A stretch of DNA of 64,000 bases, from contig NZ_CP138953.1 of assembly GCF_047126315.1 (NCBI RefSeq), forward strand, positions 2,480,001-2,544,000. The letters are read 5' to 3'. The notes beneath the pieces were generated by a model. That model was not told where the DNA came from. It did no database searches and worked only from the letters and a program-made list of their open reading frames with translations. Source of the DNA: Shimia sp022448905. Its GTDB lineage: Bacteria > Pseudomonadota > Alphaproteobacteria > Rhodobacterales > Rhodobacteraceae. Position numbers and translations under genes: made by a program. Numbering within the stretch: the stretch's first letter is position 1; each line of letters opens with the position of its first letter. This document shows positions 27,343 through 35,901 of this stretch, piece after piece.

Positions 27343-28065
27343 ATGGGTGAAGAAATTCCCGCGACCGGCCCTCGGCATGTGGCCATTATTATGGATGGCA
27401 ATGGCCGCTGGGCGCAGGCGCGCGGTCGCCCGCGGTTATTTGGGCACCACGCCGGAGCCAAGCGCGTCAAGGAGATTGTGCGCGCTTGCAAGCCTTTGGG
27501 CGTGGAATATCTGACGATTTTTGGGTTCTCGACCGAGAACTGGAAGCGTACCCAGGCGGAAGTTGCGGGTTTGATGAGCCTGTTCCGCCAGTACATTCGC
27601 AAAGAGGCCCGTGGGCTGAAAGCGGAAGGGGTGCGGGTGCGGTTCATCGGCGATCGTCCGCGTTTGGACGAAAAGCTGCGCGCCTTGATGGATGAGCTGG
27701 AAGAGCTTACCGCCGACAACGATGGCGTGAACCTGACCATTGCGTTGAACTACGGTGGGCGTGATGAGGTGGCGCGAGCGACCCAGCGGTTGGCGCAGGA
27801 TGTGGCGGATGGCACGCTCAAGCCCGAAGATGTGGGTGAGGAGACACTGCCCAAGTATTTGGACACCCATGTGTTGCCGGATCCGGACTTGGTCATCCGG
27901 ACCAGCGGGGAAGCGCGGATTTCCAACTTCCTTCTATGGCAGTCAGCTTATGCTGAATATGAGTTTATCGACACCCTGTGGCCGGACTTCTCCAAAGAAG
28001 AGTTCCGTAAGCTGGTGGACGCCTATGCCAAACGCGACCGTCGGTTTGGCGCGGTGACAGTATGA
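27343..28065 (+). CDS. uppS: Di-trans,poly-cis-undecaprenyl-diphosphate synthase
   Basis: A 240-residue cis-prenyltransferase making the C55 lipid carrier for peptidoglycan and LPS. Signature IIMDGNGRWAQARG with catalytic Asp, LTIFGFSTENWKR, LNYGGRDEVARA and the C-terminal DLVIRTSGEARISNFLLWQSAYAE-type block are all present. Overlaps cdsA by four bases (ATGA), so the pair is translationally coupled. Confidence 0.97.
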   Translation: MGEEIPATGPRHVAIIMDGNGRWAQARGRPRLFGHHAGAKRVKEIVRACKPLGVEYLTIFGFSTENWKRTQAEVAGLMSLFRQYIRKEARGLKAEGVRVRFIGDRPRLDEKLRALMDELEELTADNDGVNLTIALNYGGRDEVARATQRLAQDVADGTLKPEDVGEETLPKYLDTHVLPDPDLVIRTSGEARISNFLLWQSAYAEYEFIDTLWPDFSKEEFRKLVDAYAKRDRRFGAVTV

Positions 28066-28835
28066 GCGGTACGGCTAGCAAGTGGGGCGATTTGCTGCCC
28101 CGAACCCTGTCAGCAGTGGTGCTGCTTGGCGTGGGCGGATTGGCGATCTGGCAGGGTGGTTTCCTGTTTCACGAATTTGTTGTGATTATTTGTGGCGGCA
28201 TGGTCTGGGAGTTGACCCGGATGCTGTCCGGTGGTGATCAAAAAGTGTCACTCTGCATGGGCGCTTTGGCGGCTGTGGTGTTGGCATTGACCGACTTTGT
28301 GCCGGGGCAAGCGATCCTGCCAATGCTACTGGCGGTGCCGCTGGCGGGTGCGGGGCAACTTAAGAAAGATCGTGCGATTTACGTCGCTTACGCGGCGGGG
28401 TTGATGTTGGCCTGCTATGGCTTGATTGTTTTGCGCGATGTGCGTGGCGCCTATTGGGTGCTGTGGCTGGTGGCCGTTGTGGTGGCGACCGATGTGGCTG
28501 GCTACTTTGCTGGTCGCCTGATTGGCGGCCCGAAATTTTGGCCTAAGGTCAGCCCCAAGAAGACGTGGTCTGGCACCATGGCGGGCTGGGTGGCTGCAGG
28601 TTGTGTCGGCATGGCATTTGGTGGGACACCGCTGATCATTCTGTCGGTGCTGACGGCGTTTGCTTCGCAGATGGGCGATGCGGCGGAAAGCGCGATCAAG
28701 CGCCACACCGGCATCAAAGACAGTTCCAATCTGATCCCCGGCCATGGCGGCTTGCTTGATCGGTTTGATGCGATGTTGGGCGCGGCACTTCTGGTGTTGG
28801 TGCTGGGCGCGGTACTGGGGCTGCCAGCGACATAA
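28062..28835 (+). CDS. cdsA: Phosphatidate cytidylyltransferase
   Basis: A 257-residue inner-membrane enzyme forming CDP-diacylglycerol. About seven or eight hydrophobic helices, then the family signature SQMGDAAESAIKRHTGIKDSS with Asp and Lys residues of the active site, followed by PGHGGLLDRFDAML. In related genomes the next gene is dxr; here only a short residue of that gene seems to remain before rseP. Confidence 0.95.
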   Translation: MSGTASKWGDLLPRTLSAVVLLGVGGLAIWQGGFLFHEFVVIICGGMVWELTRMLSGGDQKVSLCMGALAAVVLALTDFVPGQAILPMLLAVPLAGAGQLKKDRAIYVAYAAGLMLACYGLIVLRDVRGAYWVLWLVAVVVATDVAGYFAGRLIGGPKFWPKVSPKKTWSGTMAGWVAAGCVGMAFGGTPLIILSVLTAFASQMGDAAESAIKRHTGIKDSSNLIPGHGGLLDRFDAMLGAALLVLVLGAVLGLPAT

Positions 28836-28899
28836 CGGATGTCTTGTGGGGAGGCCGGTTTTGCGGCTTTCACCATCACATTGCCGCAAGAATGCCGAA

Positions 28900-28977
28900 A
28901 TGACCCTTGATACGGTACGAGAAACCGACCATCTGGCCCGAAAGGCGGCCGGACTGGTCATGCAAAACTTGGCATAA
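28900..28977 (+). pseudogene. dxr: Possible 3' remnant of dxr (DXP reductoisomerase)
   Basis: The 164 bases between cdsA and rseP contain a 25-codon open frame whose product includes TLDTVRETDHLARKAA and ends in MQNLA. The spacing V-x-x-x-D-x-x-AR-x-x-A is that of the last helix of 1-deoxy-D-xylulose-5-phosphate reductoisomerase, the gene that relatives carry in exactly this slot. Nothing of the NADPH or catalytic domains is present. I read it as the tail left by a deletion; a chance similarity cannot be excluded. A full dxr, or the DXR-like enzyme used by Brucella, would then have to be elsewhere. Confidence 0.5.
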
Positions 28978-29000
28978 CGCCCCAAAAAGAGGACGTGCAT

Positions 29001-30347
29001 TTGGATATTTCATCGCTGATTTCGGGAATTGGCGGCGGCGGGTTGACCGTGCTGTGGTTTGTTGTTGCGCTGTCGATCATTGTCGCGATCCATGAATATG
29101 GGCACTACATCGTCGGCCGCTGGAGCGGGATTGGTGCGGATGTGTTCAGCCTAGGCTTTGGGCCGGTGATCTATTCGCGCTATGACAAACGCGGCACCAA
29201 ATGGCAGATCGCAGCGATTCCGCTGGGCGGATATGTGAAGTTCAAGGGCGACGCCAATGCCGCGAGCGGCAAAGACGGCGAAGCCATGGAAGGGATGACC
29301 GACGAAGAACGTCGTCATACCATGCACGGCGCGCCCTTGTGGGCGCGGGCGGCGACGGTGCTGGCGGGGCCGGTGTTCAACTTCATCCTGTCGATCATCA
29401 TTTTCACCGGCGTGATGATGTTCAACGGCCAGATTGGCAGCAAGCTGATTGTGGGTGAGATCTGGGATCTGCCGGATGCACCTTATGAGCTGCAGCAGGG
29501 CGATGCAGTCACTGCGATAGCAGGAACAGCCATTCCATCGTTTGATGATCCGGAAGCCTTTGATGCCTTTGCCAAGGCAATGCCAAAGGAGGCGGTATTG
29601 ACCTATACCGTTGAGCGCGGCGGCGAAACACTGGACGTGTCCGGGCCGTTCTTGTACCCACCGATGGTTCAGTCTTTGGCGCCACGGTCCGCCGCTTACA
29701 ATGCGGGTCTTGAAGTTGGTGATGTGTTCACCGCGATTGATGGCACACCGATTGTGGCGTTCTCCCAGCTCAAAGAAGCTGTGGAAGGCGGGGAAGGGCG
29801 CACGATGGCGCTGACAGTGGATCGCGCGGGCACGGTGGATCAGTTTGACCTGACGCCGCGCCGCGTGGACGAGCCGCAGGCAGATGGCGGCTTTGTGACC
29901 CATTGGCGTATTGGGATTGGTGGTGGTCTGGCCTTTGAACCCGCGACTGAGACATTGCCTGTTGGTGAAGCGTTTTTGGCTGGTGTGCGCCAGACTGGTC
30001 GCATCATGGAAGGCTCTGTGAGTGGGTTGTACCACATGATCACAGGTGCGATCAGCAGCTGTAACCTGTCTGGTCCAGTCGGTATTGCGCAAACGTCCAG
30101 TGCGATGGCAAGTCAAGGCGCGCAGAGTTTCATTTGGTTTATTGCTGTACTCTCTACCGCGATCGGATTGTTGAACCTGTTCCCGATCCCGATGCTGGAT
30201 GGCGGACACCTTGTGTTCTACGCTTATGAGGCGGTGACCGGGAAGCCTCCGGCGGACGGTGTGCTACGTATCCTGATGACGGCGGGTTTGGTGCTGGTGC
30301 TGAGCATGATGGTGTTTGGTCTGACCAACGACTTGTTCTGTCCGTAA
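29001..30347 (+). CDS. rseP: Site-2 intramembrane zinc protease RseP
   Basis: A 448-residue M50 protease of the inner membrane. Zinc motif HEYGH (His31, His35) lies in the first helix; two PDZ domains follow (about 115-290, with VQSLAPRSAAYNAGLEVGD); NLFPIPMLDGGHL holds the third ligand Asp. It cleaves anti-sigma factors and signal-peptide remnants. I prefer the TTG at this start because AAGAGGA sits seven bases upstream; the GTG six bases earlier has no room for ribosome binding. It lies between the dxr remnant and bamA. Confidence 0.93.
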   Translation: MDISSLISGIGGGGLTVLWFVVALSIIVAIHEYGHYIVGRWSGIGADVFSLGFGPVIYSRYDKRGTKWQIAAIPLGGYVKFKGDANAASGKDGEAMEGMTDEERRHTMHGAPLWARAATVLAGPVFNFILSIIIFTGVMMFNGQIGSKLIVGEIWDLPDAPYELQQGDAVTAIAGTAIPSFDDPEAFDAFAKAMPKEAVLTYTVERGGETLDVSGPFLYPPMVQSLAPRSAAYNAGLEVGDVFTAIDGTPIVAFSQLKEAVEGGEGRTMALTVDRAGTVDQFDLTPRRVDEPQADGGFVTHWRIGIGGGLAFEPATETLPVGEAFLAGVRQTGRIMEGSVSGLYHMITGAISSCNLSGPVGIAQTSSAMASQGAQSFIWFIAVLSTAIGLLNLFPIPMLDGGHLVFYAYEAVTGKPPADGVLRILMTAGLVLVLSMMVFGLTNDLFCP

Positions 30348-30440
30348 ACTGCAAAATGGGCGTGGGGTTCGCTCCGCGCCCAATTTTCGCCCAATTCTCC
30401 GGCTATGGTTAGCAGGTAGGTAGGAATTGGGTTTGGAACT

Positions 30441-30587
30441 ATGCATACAATCGAAGATGGATACCGCGCGCTTGGCCTGTTGATTGACATCAACTGGGAG
30501 CGTTTGTTGTTTCCGACAGCAATCATCGCCGGGTTGTCACTTGGCGCCTATATCGGCACGATGATGTTGAACGGTGGTCTGCAGTAA
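30441..30587 (+). CDS. Small membrane protein between rseP and bamA
   Basis: A 48-codon open frame starting at an ATG. The product begins with a charged amphipathic part (MHTIEDGYRALGLLIDINWE) and has one hydrophobic helix (about residues 23-41, LLFPTAIIAGLSLGAYIG). It fills the otherwise long rseP-bamA gap and reads in the operon direction. Composition and the single helix suggest a real inner-membrane peptide, but there is no strong Shine-Dalgarno sequence and no family I recognise. Confidence 0.5.
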   Translation: MHTIEDGYRALGLLIDINWERLLFPTAIIAGLSLGAYIGTMMLNGGLQ

Positions 30588-30703
30588 GGCCAATCTGACT
30601 GGCGGAGGTCTGCGCACTACATTGTGTGGTGTTGACAGGCCAAGCCGCTAGGGATGCTGATGCAACGCAGTCCGATTCTCTGTGTTTTAAGGCCAATGCT
30701 GTT

Positions 30704-30732
30704 TTGACATCAGCCCTCAGACCCGATAGTCA
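30704..30732 (+). promoter_or_regulatory. Putative promoter of bamA
   Basis: TTGACA at 30704-30709 and TAGTCA at 30727-30732 with a 17-base spacer, about 34 bases before the bamA start. The -35 is perfect, the -10 weak. Confidence 0.4.
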
Positions 30733-30765
30733 CAATCCAACTGGGATGTACTGCGGAGTTTGGGA

Positions 30766-33132
30766 ATGACCAAACAATCGAGGGCTTTGGCGATCGCCAA
30801 AGACGGGGGAGAGGTGCAGAAGCGGCGCCTCTTAACGGCGTTTTTCTTCACAATATTTGCGGTCTTGGTGGCGTTGCCTACCTTTGGTCTCGCACAGACG
30901 TATAACTTCAGCTCCATTCGGGTTGAAGGAAACCAACGGATCGAATCTGCTGCCGTGGCCAACTATGCGGCGATTCCGCGGGGCACGGTGGTGACGGCGG
31001 GACAGGTAAACGCCGCATATCAGCGTGTGCTGGGCAGTGGTGTGTTTGAGGAAGTTGAACTTGTGCCAAGCGGTAGCACGCTGGTGATCAAGGTCAAAGA
31101 ATATCCAACCATCAACCGCATCAGCTTTGAGGGCAACAAGCGCTTGAAAGACGAAGCGCTGCAGCAACTGGTTGAATCGCAATCCCGTCGCGTTCTGAAC
31201 CCAACCGTAGCCGAGCGCGATGCGGCGCGGATCACGCAGGCCTATTCCGAGCAAGGCCGACTGGCTGCGCGTGTGAACACCCGTATCATCCGCCGAAGCG
31301 ACAACCGTGCGGATCTGATTTTTGAAGTGTTTGAAGGCGGCACTGTAGAAATTGAGCGGATTGGCTTTGTGGGCAACCGCAACTTCAGCGACAACCGTCT
31401 GCGCCGGGTCTTGGCCACCAAACAGGCCGGTATCCTGCGGGCGTTCTTCAAGCAAGACACATTTGTGAACGACCGGATCGAATTCGACAAACAGGTGTTG
31501 CGCGATTTCTACCTGTCGCGAGGCTACGTCGATTTCCGGACACTGGGCGTGAACGCTGAGCTTTCGCGAGAGCGCGATGGGTATTTCCTGACCTTCAACA
31601 TTGAAGAGGGCCAGCAGTTCAGATTTGGCAATATCACTGCGACCAGTGAAATTGATGGCGTGGATGCGCAAGAGTATTTGGAGACGCTGCGTTTGAAGCC
31701 GGGTGTGGTGTACTCGCCCACCTTGGTTGAGAACTCGATTTCCCGTATGGAGCGCTATGGCCTGAAGCAAGGGCAGGACTTCCTGCGGGTTGATCCACGC
31801 ATTTCGCGCAATGATCGTGATCTGACCTTGGATGTGGAATTTGCCATCAGCAAAGGTCCGAAGATTTTTGTTGAGCGTATTGATATTGAAGGCAACACAA
31901 CCACCCTGGACAAGGTGATCCGGAACCAGTTCCGCATTGCGGAAGGGGACCCGTTCAATCCGCGTGAAATCCGCGAAAGTGCAGAGCGCATCCGTGCGCT
32001 TGGTTTCTTTACTGTGGCGGATGTGAATGCGCGCGAGGGCAGCACCCCAAGCCAGGTGATTGTGGATGTGGATGTTGAGGAACAACCTACGGGGTCGCTT
32101 GCTCTTGGTGGTACGTATTCGACCAACGACGGGATTGGACTTGTCGTACGGTTCAATGAAGCCAACTTCCTTGGCCGTGGACAGAGCTTTGGCCTGTCGT
32201 TCTCGACGTCCTCGGATATTAAGGACTACAGCCTGTCCTTTGCGGAGCCGGCCTTCTTGGGCCGTAACCTGACAGCAGGGTTTGGATTCTTTTACAAAGA
32301 GTTTGAGCCCAGCGAGGCGCGTTTTACCAACACTGTTGGTGAATTGTCTCCTTACCTTGGTTTTGAGCTGGGCGAGTATTCCAACATGCAGCTCCGTTAC
32401 AAGCTGGAGCGTTCCGGTATGGAAGTGCCGTCGGGCAACGCGATCCCGGGTTCTATCATCGACAACGAAGCGGCGCGTGGCGAAATCTGGAAAAGCTCTG
32501 TAGGCTACACTTATCGCTTTGATACTCGCCGCGGCGGGCTTGATCCCACACGCGGGTATCTCGTAGAATTTGGCCAGGACTTTGGTGGTCTGGGCGGGGA
32601 CTATACCTTTGTGTCTACCACGGCACGGGCGGTGGCAGAGGCGAAAGTCTGGAGTGAGGAAGTGACACTGCGGGCGACGTTGCAAGGTGGTGCTCTGTAT
32701 TCGCCGGATGGCGACAGCCGCATTGATGACCGCTATATTGTGACCAACCGCAACATTCGGGGGTTTGAGCCCTATGGTATCGGGCCGCGGGAGCGTGGCA
32801 TTGATGCCAGTGGCAACGAGTTTGATGATGCGCTTGGCGGTAAATATTATGCTTCTGCGCGGTTTGAAGCGGAGTTCCCGCTGGGCTTGCCGGAAGAACT
32901 CGGTATCACCGGCGGTCTGTTCTACGACGTGGGCTCGCTTTGGGGATTGGACAATACCAGCGGCCGTGGCCAAATCTTTTACGAAGACTTCTCCCTGCGT
33001 CATGTGATTGGGGCGTCGATTTTCTGGACCACGCCAATCGGGCCTCTGCGCTTTAACTTCACCAAAGCGTTGCAGAAAGAAGAGTTCGATGTCGATCAGA
33101 GCTTTGACTTCACTATCAGTGCGCAGTTCTGA
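30766..33132 (+). CDS. bamA: Outer-membrane protein assembly factor BamA
   Basis: A 788-residue Omp85 protein that folds beta-barrel proteins into the outer membrane. Signal-anchor-like segment near residues 20-40 ending FGLAQT; five POTRA domains (about 45-420; repeats such as FEGNKRLKDEALQQLV and IEGNTTTLDKVIRNQF); then a 16-strand barrel with TYSTNDGIGLVVRFNEANFLG, DTRRGGLDPTRGY (lid-loop VRGF-type motif appears as NIRGFEPYGIGPR) and a C-terminal aromatic end ISAQF. The ATG used has GGAG seven bases upstream. ompH follows after six bases. Confidence 0.97.
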   Translation: MTKQSRALAIAKDGGEVQKRRLLTAFFFTIFAVLVALPTFGLAQTYNFSSIRVEGNQRIESAAVANYAAIPRGTVVTAGQVNAAYQRVLGSGVFEEVELVPSGSTLVIKVKEYPTINRISFEGNKRLKDEALQQLVESQSRRVLNPTVAERDAARITQAYSEQGRLAARVNTRIIRRSDNRADLIFEVFEGGTVEIERIGFVGNRNFSDNRLRRVLATKQAGILRAFFKQDTFVNDRIEFDKQVLRDFYLSRGYVDFRTLGVNAELSRERDGYFLTFNIEEGQQFRFGNITATSEIDGVDAQEYLETLRLKPGVVYSPTLVENSISRMERYGLKQGQDFLRVDPRISRNDRDLTLDVEFAISKGPKIFVERIDIEGNTTTLDKVIRNQFRIAEGDPFNPREIRESAERIRALGFFTVADVNAREGSTPSQVIVDVDVEEQPTGSLALGGTYSTNDGIGLVVRFNEANFLGRGQSFGLSFSTSSDIKDYSLSFAEPAFLGRNLTAGFGFFYKEFEPSEARFTNTVGELSPYLGFELGEYSNMQLRYKLERSGMEVPSGNAIPGSIIDNEAARGEIWKSSVGYTYRFDTRRGGLDPTRGYLVEFGQDFGGLGGDYTFVSTTARAVAEAKVWSEEVTLRATLQGGALYSPDGDSRIDDRYIVTNRNIRGFEPYGIGPRERGIDASGNEFDDALGGKYYASARFEAEFPLGLPEELGITGGLFYDVGSLWGLDNTSGRGQIFYEDFSLRHVIGASIFWTTPIGPLRFNFTKALQKEEFDVDQSFDFTISAQF

Positions 33133-33138
33133 TCTGTC

Positions 33139-33705
33139 ATGCTGCGGACCACACTTCGCATAACAGTTTTGGCCGGGGCGCTTATGAGCGCCCCGTTTGC
33201 CTTTGCCCAAGAGCGGGTATTGCCGCAGTCACCCGTTCTGACTGTGGACAGCGACATGATGTTCAGTCAGTCGCAGTTTGGTGTGCGCGTGGCGCAGGAA
33301 TTGGCAGCGGAGGAATCTGTCCTTTTGGCTGAAAACAGGCGCATTCAGGCGGAACTAACAGCGGAAGAGAAAGCGCTTACTGAGAAGCGTGGCGAAATGG
33401 ATGCGGATGCATTTCGTGCGGTGGCCGAGGCGTTTGATGCGCGGGTCGTTCAAATCCGTAAGGAGCAGGATGCCAAGGCGGCCAACATCGAGCAGCGCAG
33501 GCAGCGCGAGCAGGAAGCGTTTATCCGTGTTGCCAGCCCGATTTTGACAACTCTTATGCGTGATGCTGGCGCCAGTGTGATCCTGGAGCGACGCGACGTT
33601 CTGCTAGGCGATCCGGCGGTGGATATCACGTCTTTTGCTATTGAAAGACTGAACGAGACCTTGGGTGCGGGGCGCCCAAAAGATGTGGTGCCGGAAGACG
33701 AGTAA
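33139..33705 (+). CDS. OmpH/Skp family periplasmic chaperone
   Basis: A 188-residue exported protein with signal peptide (ending AFAQE). The middle (about 50-140) is a long charged coiled coil (ELTAEEKALTEKRGEMDADAFRAV and following), the tentacle of the trimeric Skp jellyfish fold. Skp binds unfolded outer-membrane proteins and hands them to BamA, whose gene is immediately upstream. Placement and coiled-coil content make the family call firm, though the globular body diverges. Confidence 0.88.
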   Translation: MLRTTLRITVLAGALMSAPFAFAQERVLPQSPVLTVDSDMMFSQSQFGVRVAQELAAEESVLLAENRRIQAELTAEEKALTEKRGEMDADAFRAVAEAFDARVVQIRKEQDAKAANIEQRRQREQEAFIRVASPILTTLMRDAGASVILERRDVLLGDPAVDITSFAIERLNETLGAGRPKDVVPEDE

Positions 33706-33828
33706 CCTCGATCGAAGGCGGGCTTTTGCCTGAAATCCTAAGCCATTGGGGGCGGTCGAGTGCTTGCTCCTCGGAGCACAGGTTGTTAGGGCTAGGATCA
33801 AAGTCTTAGGCCGCATGAGGAGCAAAAA

Positions 33829-34293
33829 ATGTCTGAAGATCTCAAAAGCGCCGATATCGAATTGATCCAGCGGCTCATTCCACATCGCTATCCTTTCCTG
33901 CTGGTCGACAAGGTCGTCGATATCGACGGATATCAATCGGCCAAAGGCATTAAGATGGTCACCATGAACGAGCCGCATTTTCAGGGCCACTTCCCGAAAA
34001 AGCCGATCATGCCGGGCGTGACCATTGTTGAAGCCATGGCGCAGACTTCTGCCATCATGGTGGGCGTGGCGCTGGATTTGGCGGACAAAGACCTGCTGGT
34101 CTACTTCATGGGCATCGACAAATGTAAGTTCCGCCGCATGGTTGTCCCCGGCGATGTGCTTGAGATGAAAGTAGAGACCACCCGCGGGAAGCCGGGTGGT
34201 AAGGTCTGGAAATTTGCAGGCACTGCGACGGTTGACGGTGAGGTGGCTTGTGAAGTTGAATTCACCGCAATGATGGACCTGCCTAAGGAGTAA
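33829..34293 (+). CDS. fabZ: 3-hydroxyacyl-ACP dehydratase FabZ
   Basis: A 154-residue hot-dog dehydratase of fatty-acid elongation. The catalytic His is in HFPKKPIMPGVTIVEAMAQ (His followed 14 residues later by the catalytic Glu), preceded by LIPHRYPFLLVDKV. Cytosolic. lpxA begins five bases downstream, the usual fabZ-lpxA coupling that balances membrane lipid and lipid A supply. Confidence 0.97.
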   Translation: MSEDLKSADIELIQRLIPHRYPFLLVDKVVDIDGYQSAKGIKMVTMNEPHFQGHFPKKPIMPGVTIVEAMAQTSAIMVGVALDLADKDLLVYFMGIDKCKFRRMVVPGDVLEMKVETTRGKPGGKVWKFAGTATVDGEVACEVEFTAMMDLPKE

Positions 34294-34298
34294 GGCTG

Positions 34299-35096
34299 AT
34301 GGCAGTTTCTGCACAGGCAGAGGTGCATGCCTCCGCGGTGATTGAAGACGGCGCGGTTGTTTCTGACGGCTGTGTTGTTGGCCCGTTTTGCGTGGTGGGG
34401 CCGCAGGTGGTGCTGCACAAAGGCGTTGAGCTGAAATCTCACGTGGTGGTGACTGGCGATACGGAAATCGGCGCGGACACAGTGGTGTTCAGCTTTGCCG
34501 TGATCGGCGAGGTGCCACAGGACCTGAAATTTGGCGGTGAGAAGACCAAGCTTATCATCGGCGCGCGCAACCGAATTCGTGAGCATGTCACGATGAACAG
34601 CGGCACCGAAGGCGGTGGCGGCATCACACGCGTGGGGGACGACGGTTTGTTCATGGCGGGGTGTCACATCGCCCATGATGCGCAGATCGGCAATAACGTG
34701 ATTGTGGTAAACTCGGCTGCTGTGGCCGGACACTGTGTCATTGAAGATGATGTGATCATCGGCGGGCTGTGTGGCATTCACCAATGGGTGCGTATTGGCC
34801 GTGGCGCCATCATTGGCGCGGTCAGCATGGTGACAAATGACGTGATCCCCTATGGGTTGGTGCAAGGGCCGCGCGGCGAGTTGGACGGGTTGAACCTGGT
34901 TGGACTCAAGCGTCGTGGTGTGGCTCGTTCTGACATCACGGCTTTGCGGGCCGCGTTTCAGATGCTGGCGCAGGGCGAAGGCGCGTTTCAGGCGCGGGCC
35001 AAGCGTTTGGGCGAAGAAACTGACAGTGACTATGTGCAAGAGATTGTGGCCTTTATCATGGGCGACACGGACCGTTCCTTCCTGACACCGAGGTAA
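34299..35096 (+). CDS. lpxA: UDP-N-acetylglucosamine acyltransferase
   Basis: A 265-residue enzyme catalysing the first step of lipid A synthesis. Left-handed parallel beta-helix repeats are obvious through residue 190 (hexapeptides such as VVSDGC, VVGPFC, EIGADT). The catalytic His is in HIAHDAQIGNNVI and the acyl-chain ruler region is in IGAVSMVTNDVIPYG. Cytosolic; trimeric in the family. lpxI begins four bases after its stop. Confidence 0.96.
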   Translation: MAVSAQAEVHASAVIEDGAVVSDGCVVGPFCVVGPQVVLHKGVELKSHVVVTGDTEIGADTVVFSFAVIGEVPQDLKFGGEKTKLIIGARNRIREHVTMNSGTEGGGGITRVGDDGLFMAGCHIAHDAQIGNNVIVVNSAAVAGHCVIEDDVIIGGLCGIHQWVRIGRGAIIGAVSMVTNDVIPYGLVQGPRGELDGLNLVGLKRRGVARSDITALRAAFQMLAQGEGAFQARAKRLGEETDSDYVQEIVAFIMGDTDRSFLTPR

Positions 35097-35100
35097 TTCC

Positions 35101-35901
35101 ATGAGCCGACTGGCTATTCTCTGTGGCGGCGGCAGCTTGCCAGTGGCGTTGGCTGCGGCGCACGCGGATGCGATGTGCGTGGTGTTTGAAGGCGTGGCGC
35201 ATGACATGTCCGGCGAGGTCCACACCCATCGGTTTGAGAAGATGGGTGGGCTGTTTGAGGCTTTGAAATCCGGTGGCGTGACGCGCCTGGTGATGGCGGG
35301 CGGTTTGGGCCGCCCGGCGCTGAACCCCGCGGAGTTTGACGCCGGGATGATGGCGATTGCGCCACGCTTGTTGCCTGCGTTGCAAGGCGGGGATGATGCG
35401 ATCTTGCGGTTGATCATTGCGGTGTTCGAGGAACAGGGCTTTGAAGTTGTGGGCGCGCATGAGCTGCTCGAGGGGCTAACGGCGGAGGAAGGTCTGCTGG
35501 CTGGCCCGGAGCCGTCCGAGCAAGCTTTGCAGGATGCCAGTCGCGCCGCCGATATTCTGTTGGCGCTGTCGCCGCTGGACGTGGGGCAGGGTGCTGTTGT
35601 GGCGGCAGGGCTCGCGTTGGGTATTGAGACTTTGCAAGGCACGGACGCTATGTTGCGGTTTGTGGCGGAGACGCCAGACCATTTGCGACGCGGCAAAGGT
35701 GTGTTTTTGAAGGCGCCAAAGCGGGGTCAGGACCTGCGGGTTGATATGCCGGCGATTGGGCCAGGCACCGTGCGGGCCGCGGCCAAAGCCGGCTTAGAAG
35801 GCATTGTGGTCTCTGCTGCACGTGTGGTTGTGCTCGATCGGCCCAAGACCTTGGCTGCGCTGGAAGAGACTGGGCTGTTCCTACTATCACGGGTGATCTG
35901 A
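35101..35901 (+). CDS. lpxI: UDP-2,3-diacylglucosamine pyrophosphatase LpxI
   Basis: A 266-residue protein of the DUF1009 family. Its N terminus LAILCGGGSLPVALAAA and the C-terminal block KAPKRGQDLRVDMPAIGPGTVRAAAKAGLEGIVVSA are the two conserved lobes. LpxI, first shown in Caulobacter, cleaves UDP-2,3-diacylglucosamine to lipid X and replaces LpxH in most alphaproteobacteria. It sits between lpxA and lpxB and overlaps the lpxB start by one base. Confidence 0.95.
   Translation: MSRLAILCGGGSLPVALAAAHADAMCVVFEGVAHDMSGEVHTHRFEKMGGLFEALKSGGVTRLVMAGGLGRPALNPAEFDAGMMAIAPRLLPALQGGDDAILRLIIAVFEEQGFEVVGAHELLEGLTAEEGLLAGPEPSEQALQDASRAADILLALSPLDVGQGAVVAAGLALGIETLQGTDAMLRFVAETPDHLRRGKGVFLKAPKRGQDLRVDMPAIGPGTVRAAAKAGLEGIVVSAARVVVLDRPKTLAALEETGLFLLSRVI

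Noticed and set aside
30832..33210. A 792-codon open frame on the strand opposite bamA
   Set aside because: It mirrors bamA codon structure, has no family motifs and its start lies in ompH. Long antisense frames are expected in GC-rich coding DNA.
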